Shown here piece after piece: positions 49,281-58,588 of a stretch of DNA of 64,000 nt. Origin of the DNA: JAYQKL01 sp049890195 (GTDB lineage Bacteria; Pseudomonadota; Alphaproteobacteria; RS24); NCBI GenBank assembly GCA_049890195.1, contig JBMHBY010000009.1:1-64000 (forward strand), in the 5' to 3' direction. Within the stretch, counting starts at the first letter, position 1, and each line of letters opens with the position of its first letter. A program made the position numbers and the translations under genes. A model generated the notes under the pieces. The model was not told where the DNA came from, made no database searches, and was given only the letters and a program-made list of their open reading frames with translations.

Positions 49281-51617
49281 CTATTTCTTCAGCTTGGCTT
49301 TTGCGCGGCGTCGGCCGGCGCGGGATTTGCTTTTTTTCGGCGGCTTGTTGCCTGATTTTCCAGCTTTTGCTCCGCTTTTCACGGATTTGTGTTTTTTGCC
49401 CTTTTTACCCATTTTTCCCAGAGGGCGTCCGCGTCGTGCCGGTGTCGGCCGGTCACTGTCAGGGAAGGCAACCCCTTCCGCCAATGAGAACAGCAATCCG
49501 CCTTTAATCGGCTCAGCCTTTAGTAGTCTGACGCGCAAACTTTGTCCAATCTTAAAGATCAGGCCGGTTGTCCCGCCGGTCAGGGTCAAACCATCCTCAT
49601 CCTTGTAAAACCGTTCACTGCCGAGCCGTGAAACCGGCAGCAGCCCGTCTGCGCCGGTGTGGGTCAATTTGACGAACAGCCCGGCCGTGCTGATGCCGCT
49701 GATGGTGCCGTCAAAAACCTCATCAACCCGCTCGGAAAGAAAAGCCGACAGATAGCGGTCTTTGGCGCTGCGCTCGGCCAGCATGGCGCGTCGCTCAGTC
49801 GCTGAAATATGTTCGGCTATGGGTGCAAGCTCGTCGTCGTCTGCACTCAGCCCGTCCGCCCCCATGTTGAGGGCGGCAATCAAAGCCCGATGCACCGTCA
49901 AATCCGCATAGCGGCGAATCGGGGAGGTGAAATGTGCGTATTGCGACAGGGCAAGGCCGAAATGCCCGATATTGTTCGGGTGGTAAATGGCCTGCGATTG
50001 CGTGCGCAGTACGGCCTCCTGTGTCATGAAACCCAAATTCTCCCCGTCATCGTCCTTCTGTTGGCGCGCCCCGGCCAGGACGCGGTTGAACAATCTCGGA
50101 ATGAGCGGCTGGCCAAGGTCCAGTTTGACTCCCAGCGGCTTGAGGAAATCAGCCAATGCATGAACTTTCTCCAATGCGGGGGCATCATGGATACGGTAAA
50201 TCAGACTTTGCCTGTGCTTCTCAAGCGTTTTGGCGGCGCAGACATTGGCGCTGACCATCATCTCTTCGATCAGCCGCATGGCCTCCAGGCGCTCAGGGAT
50301 GAAAATATCGACTATCCGCTTTTGTTCATTCATCACGACTTTGCGCTCCGGCAGGTCCAGATTGAGCGGGCTGCGCTTGTCGCGGGCCTGCGCCATCAAC
50401 TGATAAGCTTGCCAGAGTGGAACCAGCACCTTGTCCTGCAGCGGGGCGCAGGCTTCGTCCGGTGCACCGTCAAAAGCCAGTTGCGCCTGTTCATAGCTCA
50501 GACGCGCCTTGGAGGAGATCACCGCACGGATGAAACTGTGCTTGCTGACTTCGCCCTGCTTGTTGACCCGCATCCGGACCACCATGGCTGGCCGGTCTTC
50601 CCCGGGGCGCAGGGAGCACAGGTCCGTGGACAGACGTTCCGGCAGCATCGGCACCACACGGTCGGGCAGGTAAACGGAATTGCCGCGTTTGCGGGCTTCG
50701 CGGTCCATGGCAGACCCCAGGCCCACATAGGCGGAGACATCGGCAATGGCGACATAAACCTGAAATCCGCCTTGATTGTCATTGTCGGGGTCTGGCACGG
50801 CGAGGACGGCATCATCATGGTCCCGCGCATCGGCCGGATCGATGGTGATGAAGGGCAAGGCGCGCAAGTCTTCATAGTTGTCAAACGAGACCGGCCTCAC
50901 ACAGTCGGCCTCGTGCAGAACCTCGTTGTCGAAGGCGAGCGGAATGCCTTGCTCGGCCAGTGCAATCAGGCTGAATGCGCCAGGGTCGTCGGCCCGGCAG
51001 ATCACCTCGGTGATTTCGACCTTCTGGTCGCGTTTGCGCCAGGCGGGTGCCTCGCCGGACAGCTTTTCGGCCCAGACCAAATCACCTGGCTGGGCCTGCG
51101 TTTCGCCCCGGACGGGATAATCATTGCGCTCGCGCCGGTCTGTCGGGTCAACGCGCAGACCGGAATCGGTTTTCGTGACGACGCCGATGAATCGCGTACC
51201 GGTCGGGGTCGTGATTTTCCGCATAACCGAGGCCTGATAGGTTGTTCCATCGATTTTCTTGAGTCGCGCAAGCACACGGTCGCCCACCGCCGGCGGCCGC
51301 AAGCGGCTGGTGATGATGACGTCATAGTCCGTAAGCGTCTCGCCCCGCACCACCGGATGCCCATGCAGTTCGCCGTCTTCATCATGCCGGGTGACATGGA
51401 CTATGCTGACACTCGGCAGCACACCGCCAAGCCGCAACCCCTCGCGTGTGTTGCCCTCAATCTGTCCGTCAGCAAGCATTTCCTTCAGCTGACGTTTGAG
51501 GATGATTTTTTCTGAGCCTTTCATGTTGAAGGCTCTGGCGATTTCCCGCTTGCCGACTTTGCCCTCGGCGGCGGAGATGAAATCAAGAATGTCCTGTCGG
51601 CTGATGCGCTCGTTCAC
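49281..51617 (-). CDS. rnr: Ribonuclease R
   Basis: The 778-residue 3'-to-5' exoribonuclease has a winged-helix N-terminus (ILDFISAAEGKVGKREIARA), cold-shock domains, the RNB catalytic domain with FITIDPADARDHDDAVLAVP, an S1 domain near the end, and a Lys/Arg-rich tail. The GTG at 51617 (MNERISRQ) follows GGACGGAG and lies 49 bases after topA. A longer frame would overlap topA by 143 bases and has only low-complexity sequence. It degrades structured RNA and defective rRNA or tRNA. Confidence 0.93.
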   Translation of the reverse strand: MNERISRQDILDFISAAEGKVGKREIARAFNMKGSEKIILKRQLKEMLADGQIEGNTREGLRLGGVLPSVSIVHVTRHDEDGELHGHPVVRGETLTDYDVIITSRLRPPAVGDRVLARLKKIDGTTYQASVMRKITTPTGTRFIGVVTKTDSGLRVDPTDRRERNDYPVRGETQAQPGDLVWAEKLSGEAPAWRKRDQKVEITEVICRADDPGAFSLIALAEQGIPLAFDNEVLHEADCVRPVSFDNYEDLRALPFITIDPADARDHDDAVLAVPDPDNDNQGGFQVYVAIADVSAYVGLGSAMDREARKRGNSVYLPDRVVPMLPERLSTDLCSLRPGEDRPAMVVRMRVNKQGEVSKHSFIRAVISSKARLSYEQAQLAFDGAPDEACAPLQDKVLVPLWQAYQLMAQARDKRSPLNLDLPERKVVMNEQKRIVDIFIPERLEAMRLIEEMMVSANVCAAKTLEKHRQSLIYRIHDAPALEKVHALADFLKPLGVKLDLGQPLIPRLFNRVLAGARQQKDDDGENLGFMTQEAVLRTQSQAIYHPNNIGHFGLALSQYAHFTSPIRRYADLTVHRALIAALNMGADGLSADDDELAPIAEHISATERRAMLAERSAKDRYLSAFLSERVDEVFDGTISGISTAGLFVKLTHTGADGLLPVSRLGSERFYKDEDGLTLTGGTTGLIFKIGQSLRVRLLKAEPIKGGLLFSLAEGVAFPDSDRPTPARRGRPLGKMGKKGKKHKSVKSGAKAGKSGNKPPKKSKSRAGRRRAKAKLKK

Positions 51618-51666
51618 ATTCGCTCCGTCCTGCGGAACACGGGCTTTGTGTCCCTGGTGACTGTTC

Positions 51667-54204
51667 CTAAGCGGACTTTTTCCGCCGCGGTTTTTTGGTT
51701 TTGCCCTTGGCGGCTCGAGCCGCAACAAGTTCCAAAGCGCGCTCCAGCGAGATTTCCTCGGGGTTTTCGTCTTTGGGGATGGTGGCGTTGGTTTTGTTGT
51801 GTTTGACATAGGGGCCGAAGCGGCCGTCCATCACATTGACGGGTTTGCCGTCATCGGGGTGTTCGCCCAGTTCCTTGATGATGGAACTGCCGCGCCGCGC
51901 CGGCTTTTTTTCTGCCAAAACCGTCACAGCACGATTGACCCCGATCTCAAACAGGTCATCAACATTTTCCAGGCTGGCGGATTGCTTGCCGCACCGCAGA
52001 TAAGGGCCGTAACGCCCCAAATCAGCTTTGATTTCCTCGGATGTTTCAGGGTGCAGGCCGACAATGCGGGGCAGGGACAAAAGCTTCAAGGCATAAGGCA
52101 GGTCCATGTCCGCCGGCATTTTGCCCTTTGGCAGTCCAGAGCGTTTCGGTTTTTCGCCGTCTTCGGTCTGTTCACCTAGCTGCACATAGGCTCCGAACCG
52201 GCCGTCTTTCAGATGGACTTCCAGTCCGGTTTCCGGGTCGGTGCCGAGGATGCGTTCTATGTCACCCTCGCGTCCGGCCTCTTGTGCAAAGGGGCGGGTG
52301 AACCGGCATTCCGGATAGTTGGTGCAACCGACAAATGCCCCGAATTTCCCTGTTTTCAGGCTGAGTTGCCCTTCGTTGCATTTCGGGCAGACCCGGGGGT
52401 CACCATTGCCTGTGTCCTTGAAAATATGCTTGCCCAGAACCTCGTTCATGGTGTCAAGGATCTGGGTATTGCGGATTTCCATGGTTTTTTCGACGCTGGT
52501 GTTGAAATCATTCCAGAAGCGGGCCAACACTTCCTTGTAACCCAGTTCACCGGCGGACACCCGGTCCAGGTCATTCTCCAGCCCGGCGGTGAAATCATAT
52601 TCTACATAGCGCTCAAAGAAGCTTTCGAGGAAAGATGTGACCAGGCGGCCTTTGTCGTGGGGCTTGAAGCGGTTGCGGTCCATGAACACATAGTCACGGT
52701 CACGCAAAACGCTGAGAACACTGGCATAGGTGGATGGCCGTCCGATGCCCAGCTCCTCCATTTTCTTGACCAGTGTCGCTTCACTGTAGCGCGGCGGCGG
52801 CTCGGTGAAATGCTGTTCGGGCGACACTTTCTGAACGCTCATTTGTTCGCCCTGTTCGACTTTGGGCAGGGTCGGGCCGTCCGTGTCTTTTCCGTCTTTG
52901 TCACCGGTGTCATCCTTGCCTTCTTCATAGAGTTTCAAGAAACCTGAAAAGGTGATGACGGTTCCGGTTGCGCGGCAGCGGGTCTGCATGGTCTGGTCGA
53001 CCAGATCAATGGTCGTGCGCTGTACACGGGCGTTCTCCATCTGGCTGGCCATGGTGCGTTTCCAGATCAGCTCATAGAGTTTGGCCTGGTCGGCATCCAA
53101 AAAACGTCCGATATGCTCGGGGCGGCGGCTCAACGCGGTCGGGCGGATCGCCTCGTGTGCCTCCTGGGCGTTGGCGGCTTTGGTTTCATAAAGCCGCGGA
53201 TTGGTCGGCAGGTAGTCCGGGCCGAAATCCTCGACAATCACATCGCGGGTTTCCGCCACGGCTTCCGGTGCGATTTGCGTGCCGTCAGTCCGCATATAGG
53301 TGATCAGGCCGGTCACTTCCCCGTCAAGGCTGATGCCCTGATAAAGGAGTTGTGCGACCTGCATGGTCCGTTTGGCGTTGAAGCCGAGCTTTCGTGACGC
53401 TTCCTGCTGCAGGGTTGAGGTGGTGAAGGGCGCTGAGGGTTTGCGCTGTCCGGGTTTGCTGTCAACCATTTCAACGCGGAACGCACCATTCTCAACCGCC
53501 TGGCGTGCCTCCTCAGCCTGCGCCTCATTGCTGAGGGAGAATTTGTCCAGTTTTTCCCCCCGATGAAACGTCAGGCGGGTCGGTAGCTTGTCTCCAGACG
53601 GTGTGGTGAAATCCGCGCCGACCGACCAGTACTCTCTAGGGTTAAAGGCTTCAATCTCTAGCTCACGCTCGCAAATCAGCCGCAGGGCCACTGACTGAAC
53701 CCGTCCAGCCGAACGCGCACCGGGCAGCTTGCGCCACAAAACCGGCGACAGGTTGAATCCGACCAGATAATCAAGGGCGCGGCGCGCCAGATAGGCATCC
53801 ACCAGCTTTTCGTCTAGCTCTCGCGGATGCTGCATTGCATCCAGCACGGATTTTTTGGTGATGGCATTGAAAACAACACGCTGGACTTGTTTGCCTTTGA
53901 GCACATTCTTTTTCCGCATGACCTCAAGAACATGCCAGGAAATCGCTTCTCCCTCCCGGTCCGGGTCGGTTGCGAGGATAAGGCGGTCGGCTGATTTGAC
54001 TTGATCCGCGATTTCATTCAGCCTTTTACTGGACCCTGACTGGACCTCCCATTCCATTGCGAAGGCGTTGTCCGGATCGACCGAGCCGTTTTTTTCCGGC
54101 AGGTCACGGACGTGACCGAACGAGGCATAGACTTTGTAATCCGGCCCAAGATATTTGTTGATGGTGGTCGCCTTGGCGGGAGACTCAACAATAACGACGT
54201 CCAT
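51667..54204 (-). CDS. topA: DNA topoisomerase I
   Basis: The 845-residue type IA topoisomerase relaxes negative supercoils. The Toprim domain has VIVESPAKATTINKYLG at the start and ATDPDREGEAISWHV near 78. The catalytic Tyr303 is in GLITYMRTDG. A single C4 zinc finger (CPKCNEGQLSLKTGKFGAFV, then CTNYPEC) and several topo C-terminal repeats precede a Lys-rich tail (KTKKPRRKKSA). It starts about 200 bases downstream of dprA with its own likely promoter. Confidence 0.97.
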   Translation of the reverse strand: MDVVIVESPAKATTINKYLGPDYKVYASFGHVRDLPEKNGSVDPDNAFAMEWEVQSGSSKRLNEIADQVKSADRLILATDPDREGEAISWHVLEVMRKKNVLKGKQVQRVVFNAITKKSVLDAMQHPRELDEKLVDAYLARRALDYLVGFNLSPVLWRKLPGARSAGRVQSVALRLICERELEIEAFNPREYWSVGADFTTPSGDKLPTRLTFHRGEKLDKFSLSNEAQAEEARQAVENGAFRVEMVDSKPGQRKPSAPFTTSTLQQEASRKLGFNAKRTMQVAQLLYQGISLDGEVTGLITYMRTDGTQIAPEAVAETRDVIVEDFGPDYLPTNPRLYETKAANAQEAHEAIRPTALSRRPEHIGRFLDADQAKLYELIWKRTMASQMENARVQRTTIDLVDQTMQTRCRATGTVITFSGFLKLYEEGKDDTGDKDGKDTDGPTLPKVEQGEQMSVQKVSPEQHFTEPPPRYSEATLVKKMEELGIGRPSTYASVLSVLRDRDYVFMDRNRFKPHDKGRLVTSFLESFFERYVEYDFTAGLENDLDRVSAGELGYKEVLARFWNDFNTSVEKTMEIRNTQILDTMNEVLGKHIFKDTGNGDPRVCPKCNEGQLSLKTGKFGAFVGCTNYPECRFTRPFAQEAGREGDIERILGTDPETGLEVHLKDGRFGAYVQLGEQTEDGEKPKRSGLPKGKMPADMDLPYALKLLSLPRIVGLHPETSEEIKADLGRYGPYLRCGKQSASLENVDDLFEIGVNRAVTVLAEKKPARRGSSIIKELGEHPDDGKPVNVMDGRFGPYVKHNKTNATIPKDENPEEISLERALELVAARAAKGKTKKPRRKKSA

Positions 54205-54250
54205 AAGTGCCTCTATATTCTGTGTTCAGACGCGCCAGCACGCCTCATTC

Positions 54251-54279
54251 ATTTCATGTTCAGCATGATAAATGGTCAA
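54251..54279 (-). promoter_or_regulatory. Candidate promoter of topA
   Basis: On the minus strand TTGACC (54279-54274) and TGAAAT (54256-54251) are spaced by 17 bases, 47 bases before the topA ATG. A second -35-like TTGACA (54297-54292) lies just upstream. Each hexamer has 4 to 5 consensus matches. Confidence 0.45.
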
Positions 54280-54370
54280 AATGCAGGCTTTTGTCAAATC
54301 CGAATTTTCCGCCAACCTGATGACGGGCGTTCTGATCGAGCCTGTGCAGTCAGGCTGAAAGGGTCAAAAA

Positions 54371-54397
54371 ATGCACTCTAAACAAGGTTTATGCACT
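54371..54397. repeat. Short repeats in the dprA-topA gap
   Basis: ATGCACT occurs at 54371-54377 and 54391-54397. Between them lies the near-palindrome TAAAC-AAG-GTTTA (54379-54391). At the dprA stop, AGAGGAT-CA-ATCCTCT (54403-54418) forms a tight inverted repeat without a T-tract. These elements fill part of the 204-base gap, the longest gene-free stretch in the window. Confidence 0.4.
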
Positions 54398-54408
54398 GTC
54401 ACAGAGGA

Positions 54409-55524
54409 TCAATCCTCTTCCGTATCTATATTCAGCATAATGCCCATGTGATCCCTGATCAGCCGGCCGGCGAGTTCCAGTTCTATAACCACCATATGCA
54501 CCGACATCGGGGAATATCCCGTATGCGCCACCAGTTCATCAATCGACGTCGGGCTGGTGCCAAGCAGGTTGATGACCTCCCGGCGCATGGTGTCCGTGAC
54601 ATCAAGCTGTACGGGCTTGTCGTCATCCGGCGCAACTGCGGACGGTTCTTCGCTGCGCTCACTGAGGGGGCGGATAACCTCAAGCACGTCATCAACAGTC
54701 TCCACCAAGGTTCCGCCCTGACGGATGAGATTGTTGGCGCCGCGACATCTGGGGTCGAGCGGGGATCCGGGGACGGCAAAAATCTCCCGCCCTTGCTCGC
54801 CGGTAAAGCGGGCCGTGATCAATGAGCCGGAACGCAAAGCCGCCTCGGTGACAATCACGCCGAGTGACAGGCCTGATATGATCCTGTTGCGACGCGGAAA
54901 ATAATGGGCAAGCGGTTTGGTGCCCAGCGCGTTCTCAGACATGATCAGCCCCTCCTGTTTGAGCCGGTCATATAATTCGGCATTTTCATTCGGGTAAACA
55001 TTGTCCACCCCGCCGGCCAGCACCGCAATCGAACCATAATCCAGACTGTGATGATGGGCGTAGGCGTCAATACCGCGGGCCATCCCGGAGACAATGACAA
55101 AGCCCTTGGATGAAAGACCCGCCGCGAGACGCTCGGTCATTTTCCTGCCGTTCAAAGACGCGTTTCTGGCACCGACAATGGCGATTTTATGGGGTTTCAG
55201 CAAATGCAGATGGCCCAGAACTGACAAAACCGGCGGTGCATCCGGAATGGCGGCCAGTTCAACCGGATAATTGTTTTCTCCGCAGACAATCATTTGTCCG
55301 CCGATTTTGGCGGTCGCCTTGATTTCCCGGTCGGCGGCGGCGCGGGACATGATTTTCGGTTTGCGGGCGGAGCCACCGCGTTTGGCCAGCTCCGGCACCT
55401 GCCGCAAAGCCTCACTGGGGTCTTTGTAAAGTTCCAGCAATTTGTGATAGGTGACGGGGCCAAGCCGCTCGGTGCGGATCAGCCTCAGCGCATCGCGTCT
55501 TTGATGTTCAGTGAAGTTTCGCAT
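54409..55524 (-). CDS. dprA: DNA processing protein DprA
   Basis: The 371-residue protein has the Rossmann-fold DprA core: KIAIVGARNASLNGRKMTERLA near residue 112, split here as IVGARNASLNGRKM, then VSGMARGIDAYAHH and NRIISGLSLGVIVTEAA with SGSLITARF. A C-terminal winged-helix region (about 300-371) follows. DprA loads RecA on incoming single-stranded DNA in natural transformation. In species without competence it is often kept for unclear reasons. It lies downstream of plsY with a 59-base gap. Confidence 0.94.
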   Translation of the reverse strand: MRNFTEHQRRDALRLIRTERLGPVTYHKLLELYKDPSEALRQVPELAKRGGSARKPKIMSRAAADREIKATAKIGGQMIVCGENNYPVELAAIPDAPPVLSVLGHLHLLKPHKIAIVGARNASLNGRKMTERLAAGLSSKGFVIVSGMARGIDAYAHHHSLDYGSIAVLAGGVDNVYPNENAELYDRLKQEGLIMSENALGTKPLAHYFPRRNRIISGLSLGVIVTEAALRSGSLITARFTGEQGREIFAVPGSPLDPRCRGANNLIRQGGTLVETVDDVLEVIRPLSERSEEPSAVAPDDDKPVQLDVTDTMRREVINLLGTSPTSIDELVAHTGYSPMSVHMVVIELELAGRLIRDHMGIMLNIDTEED

Positions 55525-55583
55525 GCCGGTTTAACTCCGGCGGCGGAAACATCCAATCATTCGTTTGGTCATGGTTTTGTCTC

Positions 55584-56183
55584 TTATTGTTGTTTTTGCC
55601 CGATTTTGGGTTCTTCGCCTTTCAGCAGTCTCGACAGGTTAGCACGATGCGCCCAAAAAGCGAGGCAGGAAAGCATGAGGCTGATGGCGGCCAGCGGGGC
55701 ATTGCCCAGGTAAAGCGCATAAGCAGGTGTTATGGCGCAGGCGGTCAGGGCGGAGAGGGATGAAATGCGTGACAGGCCGGCCACACCAAGCCAGACAAGC
55801 GCGAACACCAGACCAAGCTCAGGGTTTGCCGCCAGCATGAAACCCAGATAGGTTGCAATCCCTTTGCCGCCCTTGAATTTGAGCCAAACCGGATAAACAT
55901 GCCCGATCAGGGCGCCGGCACCGGCAAAATAGGCCACCTGTTCGGGGGCGAACTGGCGGGCAACAGCCACCACCACTCCGGCTTTGGCGGCATCCAGAAT
56001 CAACGTGGCCAGAGCCAGTTTCTTGTTGCCTGTCCGTAAAACATTCGTGGAGCCGATATTTCCCGAGCCGATGTTGCGAATGTCGCCCAACCCGGACAAA
56101 TGCGTCAGCAGCAGACCGAACGGAACGGAGCCGGCCAGATAGCCGGCGACAATCCAGAACCCTGCCAGCTGGGTGATCTCCAT
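55584..56183 (-). CDS. plsY: Acyl-phosphate glycerol-3-phosphate acyltransferase PlsY
   Basis: The 199-residue membrane protein has five to six hydrophobic helices and the PlsY motifs GSGNIGSTNVLRTGNK near residue 40, HVYPVWLKFKGGKGIATYLG near 95 and a third near 145. It transfers an acyl group from acyl-phosphate to glycerol-3-phosphate, starting phospholipid synthesis. Its ATG shares a base with the pyrC stop, which indicates coupling to the pyr genes. Confidence 0.95.
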   Translation of the reverse strand: MEITQLAGFWIVAGYLAGSVPFGLLLTHLSGLGDIRNIGSGNIGSTNVLRTGNKKLALATLILDAAKAGVVVAVARQFAPEQVAYFAGAGALIGHVYPVWLKFKGGKGIATYLGFMLAANPELGLVFALVWLGVAGLSRISSLSALTACAITPAYALYLGNAPLAAISLMLSCLAFWAHRANLSRLLKGEEPKIGQKQQ

Positions 56184-57493
56184 CAGGTCAATCCGTCGGC
56201 TTCAAAAACCCGCCGCCCCTGAACATAGGTCTGCAGGACCCGGCCCTGCAATTTACGGCCTTCAATGGCGGTGTTTTTTGATTTCGATTTCAGGCCCTCG
56301 GCTTTGACTGACCATGGCGCATCAAGGTCCACCAGTGTAAAGTCCGCCGGTTGTCCAACCGCAAGGGTGCCGGCCGACAAGCCCAACAACTCTGCCGGGG
56401 CGCTGGTGACAGCCGTGATAATGGTCTCAAGCGGTGCGCTGCCTTCATGGTGCAGGGTCAAGGCTGCCCCCAGCAAGGTTTCCACGCCGACAGAACCAAA
56501 CCGGGCCTGGTCGAACGGACGCCGCTTGGCATCTTCATCCTGCGGGTTGTGGGCGGAAACAATAATGTCAATGCTGCCGTCGGCAATGCCGGCACAAAGG
56601 GCCAGCCTGTCATCCTCGCTGCGCAGCGGAGGGTTCAGCTTGGCGAAGGTGCGGTAATTTTCGACATCATTGTCGTTCAGCATCAGGTGGTTTGCGCTGA
56701 CGCCACAAGTGATGTTGACCCCGCGCTGTTTGGCCTCGCGGATGATGTCAAGGCTCTCGGCACAGGAGATCTGGGCGATGTGGAGGCGGGCGCGAGTCAT
56801 CTCGACCAGACGAATGTCACGTTCAATCATGATGATTTCAGCCGTCTTGGGAATGCCGGACAAGCCGAGGCGGGTGGCCTTTTCACCGCTGTTCATGACA
56901 CCTGCACCGGCAAGGTTGGCGTCCTGGGCGTGGTGCATGACCAAAGCGTCAAAATTCGTTGCGTAAGCCAGGGCCCGGCTCATGACCTGGGCATTCATGA
57001 CGGATTTGTCCGCATCGGTGAAGGCGACCGCACCGGCTTCGTGCAACAATCCGAACTCGGTCATCATCTCGCCCGCCAGGCCTTTGGTGATGGCCGCCGT
57101 CGGAAAGACCCTGACTTTGGCCGTGTCGCGGGCGCGCCGGGAGATGAAATCAACCAGCGCGGCATCATCAATCACTGGATCCGTATCCGGCATGGTGACA
57201 ATGGAGGTCACACCGCCGGCCGCCGCGGCATCTGAAACGGTCGCCAAGGTCTCCCGGAAGGCGCTGCCGGGTTCGCCGGTATTGACCTGCATGTCAACCA
57301 GACCCGGCAGAAGCGTCATGCCTTGCGCGTCTATAATCTCAGCCTCGTCGGGAAGTTTGGTATCTTTGCCGACAGCTTTGATGAGGCCTGCCTCAACCAA
57401 CAGCGCACCGGTTTCATCGCGCCCGCTGGAGGGGTCGAACAGGCGGGCATTGGTGACAGCCATTGTGCCGATCTGCTTGACGTCTGCGCTCAT
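56183..57493 (-). CDS. Dihydroorotase-like protein, catalytic residues lost (PyrC')
   Basis: The 436-residue amidohydrolase-fold protein is encoded directly after pyrB, which it overlaps by four bases. The metal-binding DxHxH motif of active dihydroorotase is replaced by DMQVN (Gln69, Asn71), and the later metal/catalytic stretch reads IVSAHNPQDED instead of the ATDHAPH form. It therefore probably cannot hydrolyse dihydroorotate. In several bacteria such a PyrC' forms a structural complex with aspartate carbamoyltransferase. A separate active PyrC would be needed elsewhere. Confidence 0.9.
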   Translation of the reverse strand: MSADVKQIGTMAVTNARLFDPSSGRDETGALLVEAGLIKAVGKDTKLPDEAEIIDAQGMTLLPGLVDMQVNTGEPGSAFRETLATVSDAAAAGGVTSIVTMPDTDPVIDDAALVDFISRRARDTAKVRVFPTAAITKGLAGEMMTEFGLLHEAGAVAFTDADKSVMNAQVMSRALAYATNFDALVMHHAQDANLAGAGVMNSGEKATRLGLSGIPKTAEIIMIERDIRLVEMTRARLHIAQISCAESLDIIREAKQRGVNITCGVSANHLMLNDNDVENYRTFAKLNPPLRSEDDRLALCAGIADGSIDIIVSAHNPQDEDAKRRPFDQARFGSVGVETLLGAALTLHHEGSAPLETIITAVTSAPAELLGLSAGTLAVGQPADFTLVDLDAPWSVKAEGLKSKSKNTAIEGRKLQGRVLQTYVQGRRVFEADGLT

Positions 57494-58485
57494 GCCTCAC
57501 TGTCCTTACTGTCCTCAATGTCCGGCAGGTTGCGCGCCAGCATGTCCAGACATGCCATGCGCACCGCCACCCCCATCTCCACCTGCTCGGCAATCAGGCT
57601 GCGTTGCGGGTCGTCCGCCAGGGCACTGTCAATCTCAACACCCCGGTTCATTGGGCCGGGATGCATGACGACCGCATCATCCTTGGCGAAGCCAAGCTTG
57701 TCGTAATCAAGGCCGTAAAGGTGATAATATTCTCGCTCTGACGGAATCAGGGCGCCCTTCATGCGTTCCCTCTGGATCCGCAGCATCATCACAACATCAC
57801 ACCCGGCAAGCCCTTGCTCCATATTGGTGAAGCAATGGGCACCCAGTCGGTCAATGTCGCTCGGCAGCATGGTGGACGGGCCAATCAGATGCACGGTCGC
57901 CCCCATGGCGGACAGCAGCAGAATGTTGGAGCGCGCCACACGCGAATGTTTGATGTCACCGCAGATGGCGACTTTCAGACCCTGCAGTTTACCGAACCGC
58001 CGCCGCATGGTCAGGGCGTCCAGAAGCGCCTGTGTCGGGTGTTCATGTGAGCCGTCCCCGGCATTCAGCACGGCACAGCTGACTTTCTGGGCCAGCAGGT
58101 TGACGGCGCCGGAGGAACCGTGGCGCACCACCAGCAGGTCCGGGTTCATGGCGTTCAGCGTAACGGCGGTGTCGAGCAGGGTTTCGCCCTTGTTGAGGGA
58201 ACTGGTGGCGATGTTCATGTTCATGACGTCTGCGCCAAGCCGCTTGCCGGCCAGTTCAAACGAGCTTTGGGTGCGCGTCGAGCTTTCAAAAAACAAATTG
58301 ATCTGGGTGCGCCCCTGCAGGACGTCCGACTTCTTGTTGGCGCGCCGGTTCTGGCCGACATAGCTGTCGGCAAGGTCCAGAAGGGCGGAGATGTCAAATG
58401 GGGAAAGCGCTTCAATACCGAGCAGATGTGTGTGCTCGAAGGGCATGTCCGGGAACCCGGACGACTTTGGCTGCTTACTTGTCAT
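57490..58485 (-). CDS. pyrB: Aspartate carbamoyltransferase catalytic subunit
   Basis: The 331-residue enzyme makes carbamoyl-aspartate in pyrimidine synthesis. Carbamoyl-phosphate binding SSTRTQSSFELAG near residue 60, HPTQALLDAL near 147 and VMHPGPMNRGVEID near 285 are present. The start at 58485 (MTSKQPKSSG) follows AGG; a longer open frame upstream lacks family similarity. A TATAAT lies 10 bases before the ATG (58495-58500), too close to be sure it is a promoter. It leads the pyrB-pyrC'-plsY-dprA series. Confidence 0.95.
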   Translation of the reverse strand: MTSKQPKSSGFPDMPFEHTHLLGIEALSPFDISALLDLADSYVGQNRRANKKSDVLQGRTQINLFFESSTRTQSSFELAGKRLGADVMNMNIATSSLNKGETLLDTAVTLNAMNPDLLVVRHGSSGAVNLLAQKVSCAVLNAGDGSHEHPTQALLDALTMRRRFGKLQGLKVAICGDIKHSRVARSNILLLSAMGATVHLIGPSTMLPSDIDRLGAHCFTNMEQGLAGCDVVMMLRIQRERMKGALIPSEREYYHLYGLDYDKLGFAKDDAVVMHPGPMNRGVEIDSALADDPQRSLIAEQVEMGVAVRMACLDMLARNLPDIEDSKDSEA

Positions 58486-58588
58486 TAAAACCTGATTATA
58501 TACGCTTCGCCCGTTTGTTTGGCAAGCGAATTTGCAGGTCTGCAAAAGGTGTGGTCGGTTCAGAAAAAATGAAACAGTTTGATCATGG

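Noticed and set aside
49809..51515. Long open frame of 568 codons antisense to rnr
   Set aside because: The rnr frame carries clear RNase R motifs; the antisense frame shows none and lacks a ribosome binding site.
51618..51809. N-terminal extension of RNase R
   Set aside because: It overlaps topA by 143 bases and is low-complexity basic sequence; the GTG at 51617 has a good ribosome binding site.
58495..58500. TATAAT as the pyrB promoter
   Set aside because: It is only 10 bases from the start codon, which would give a nearly leaderless transcript; the -35 is weak.
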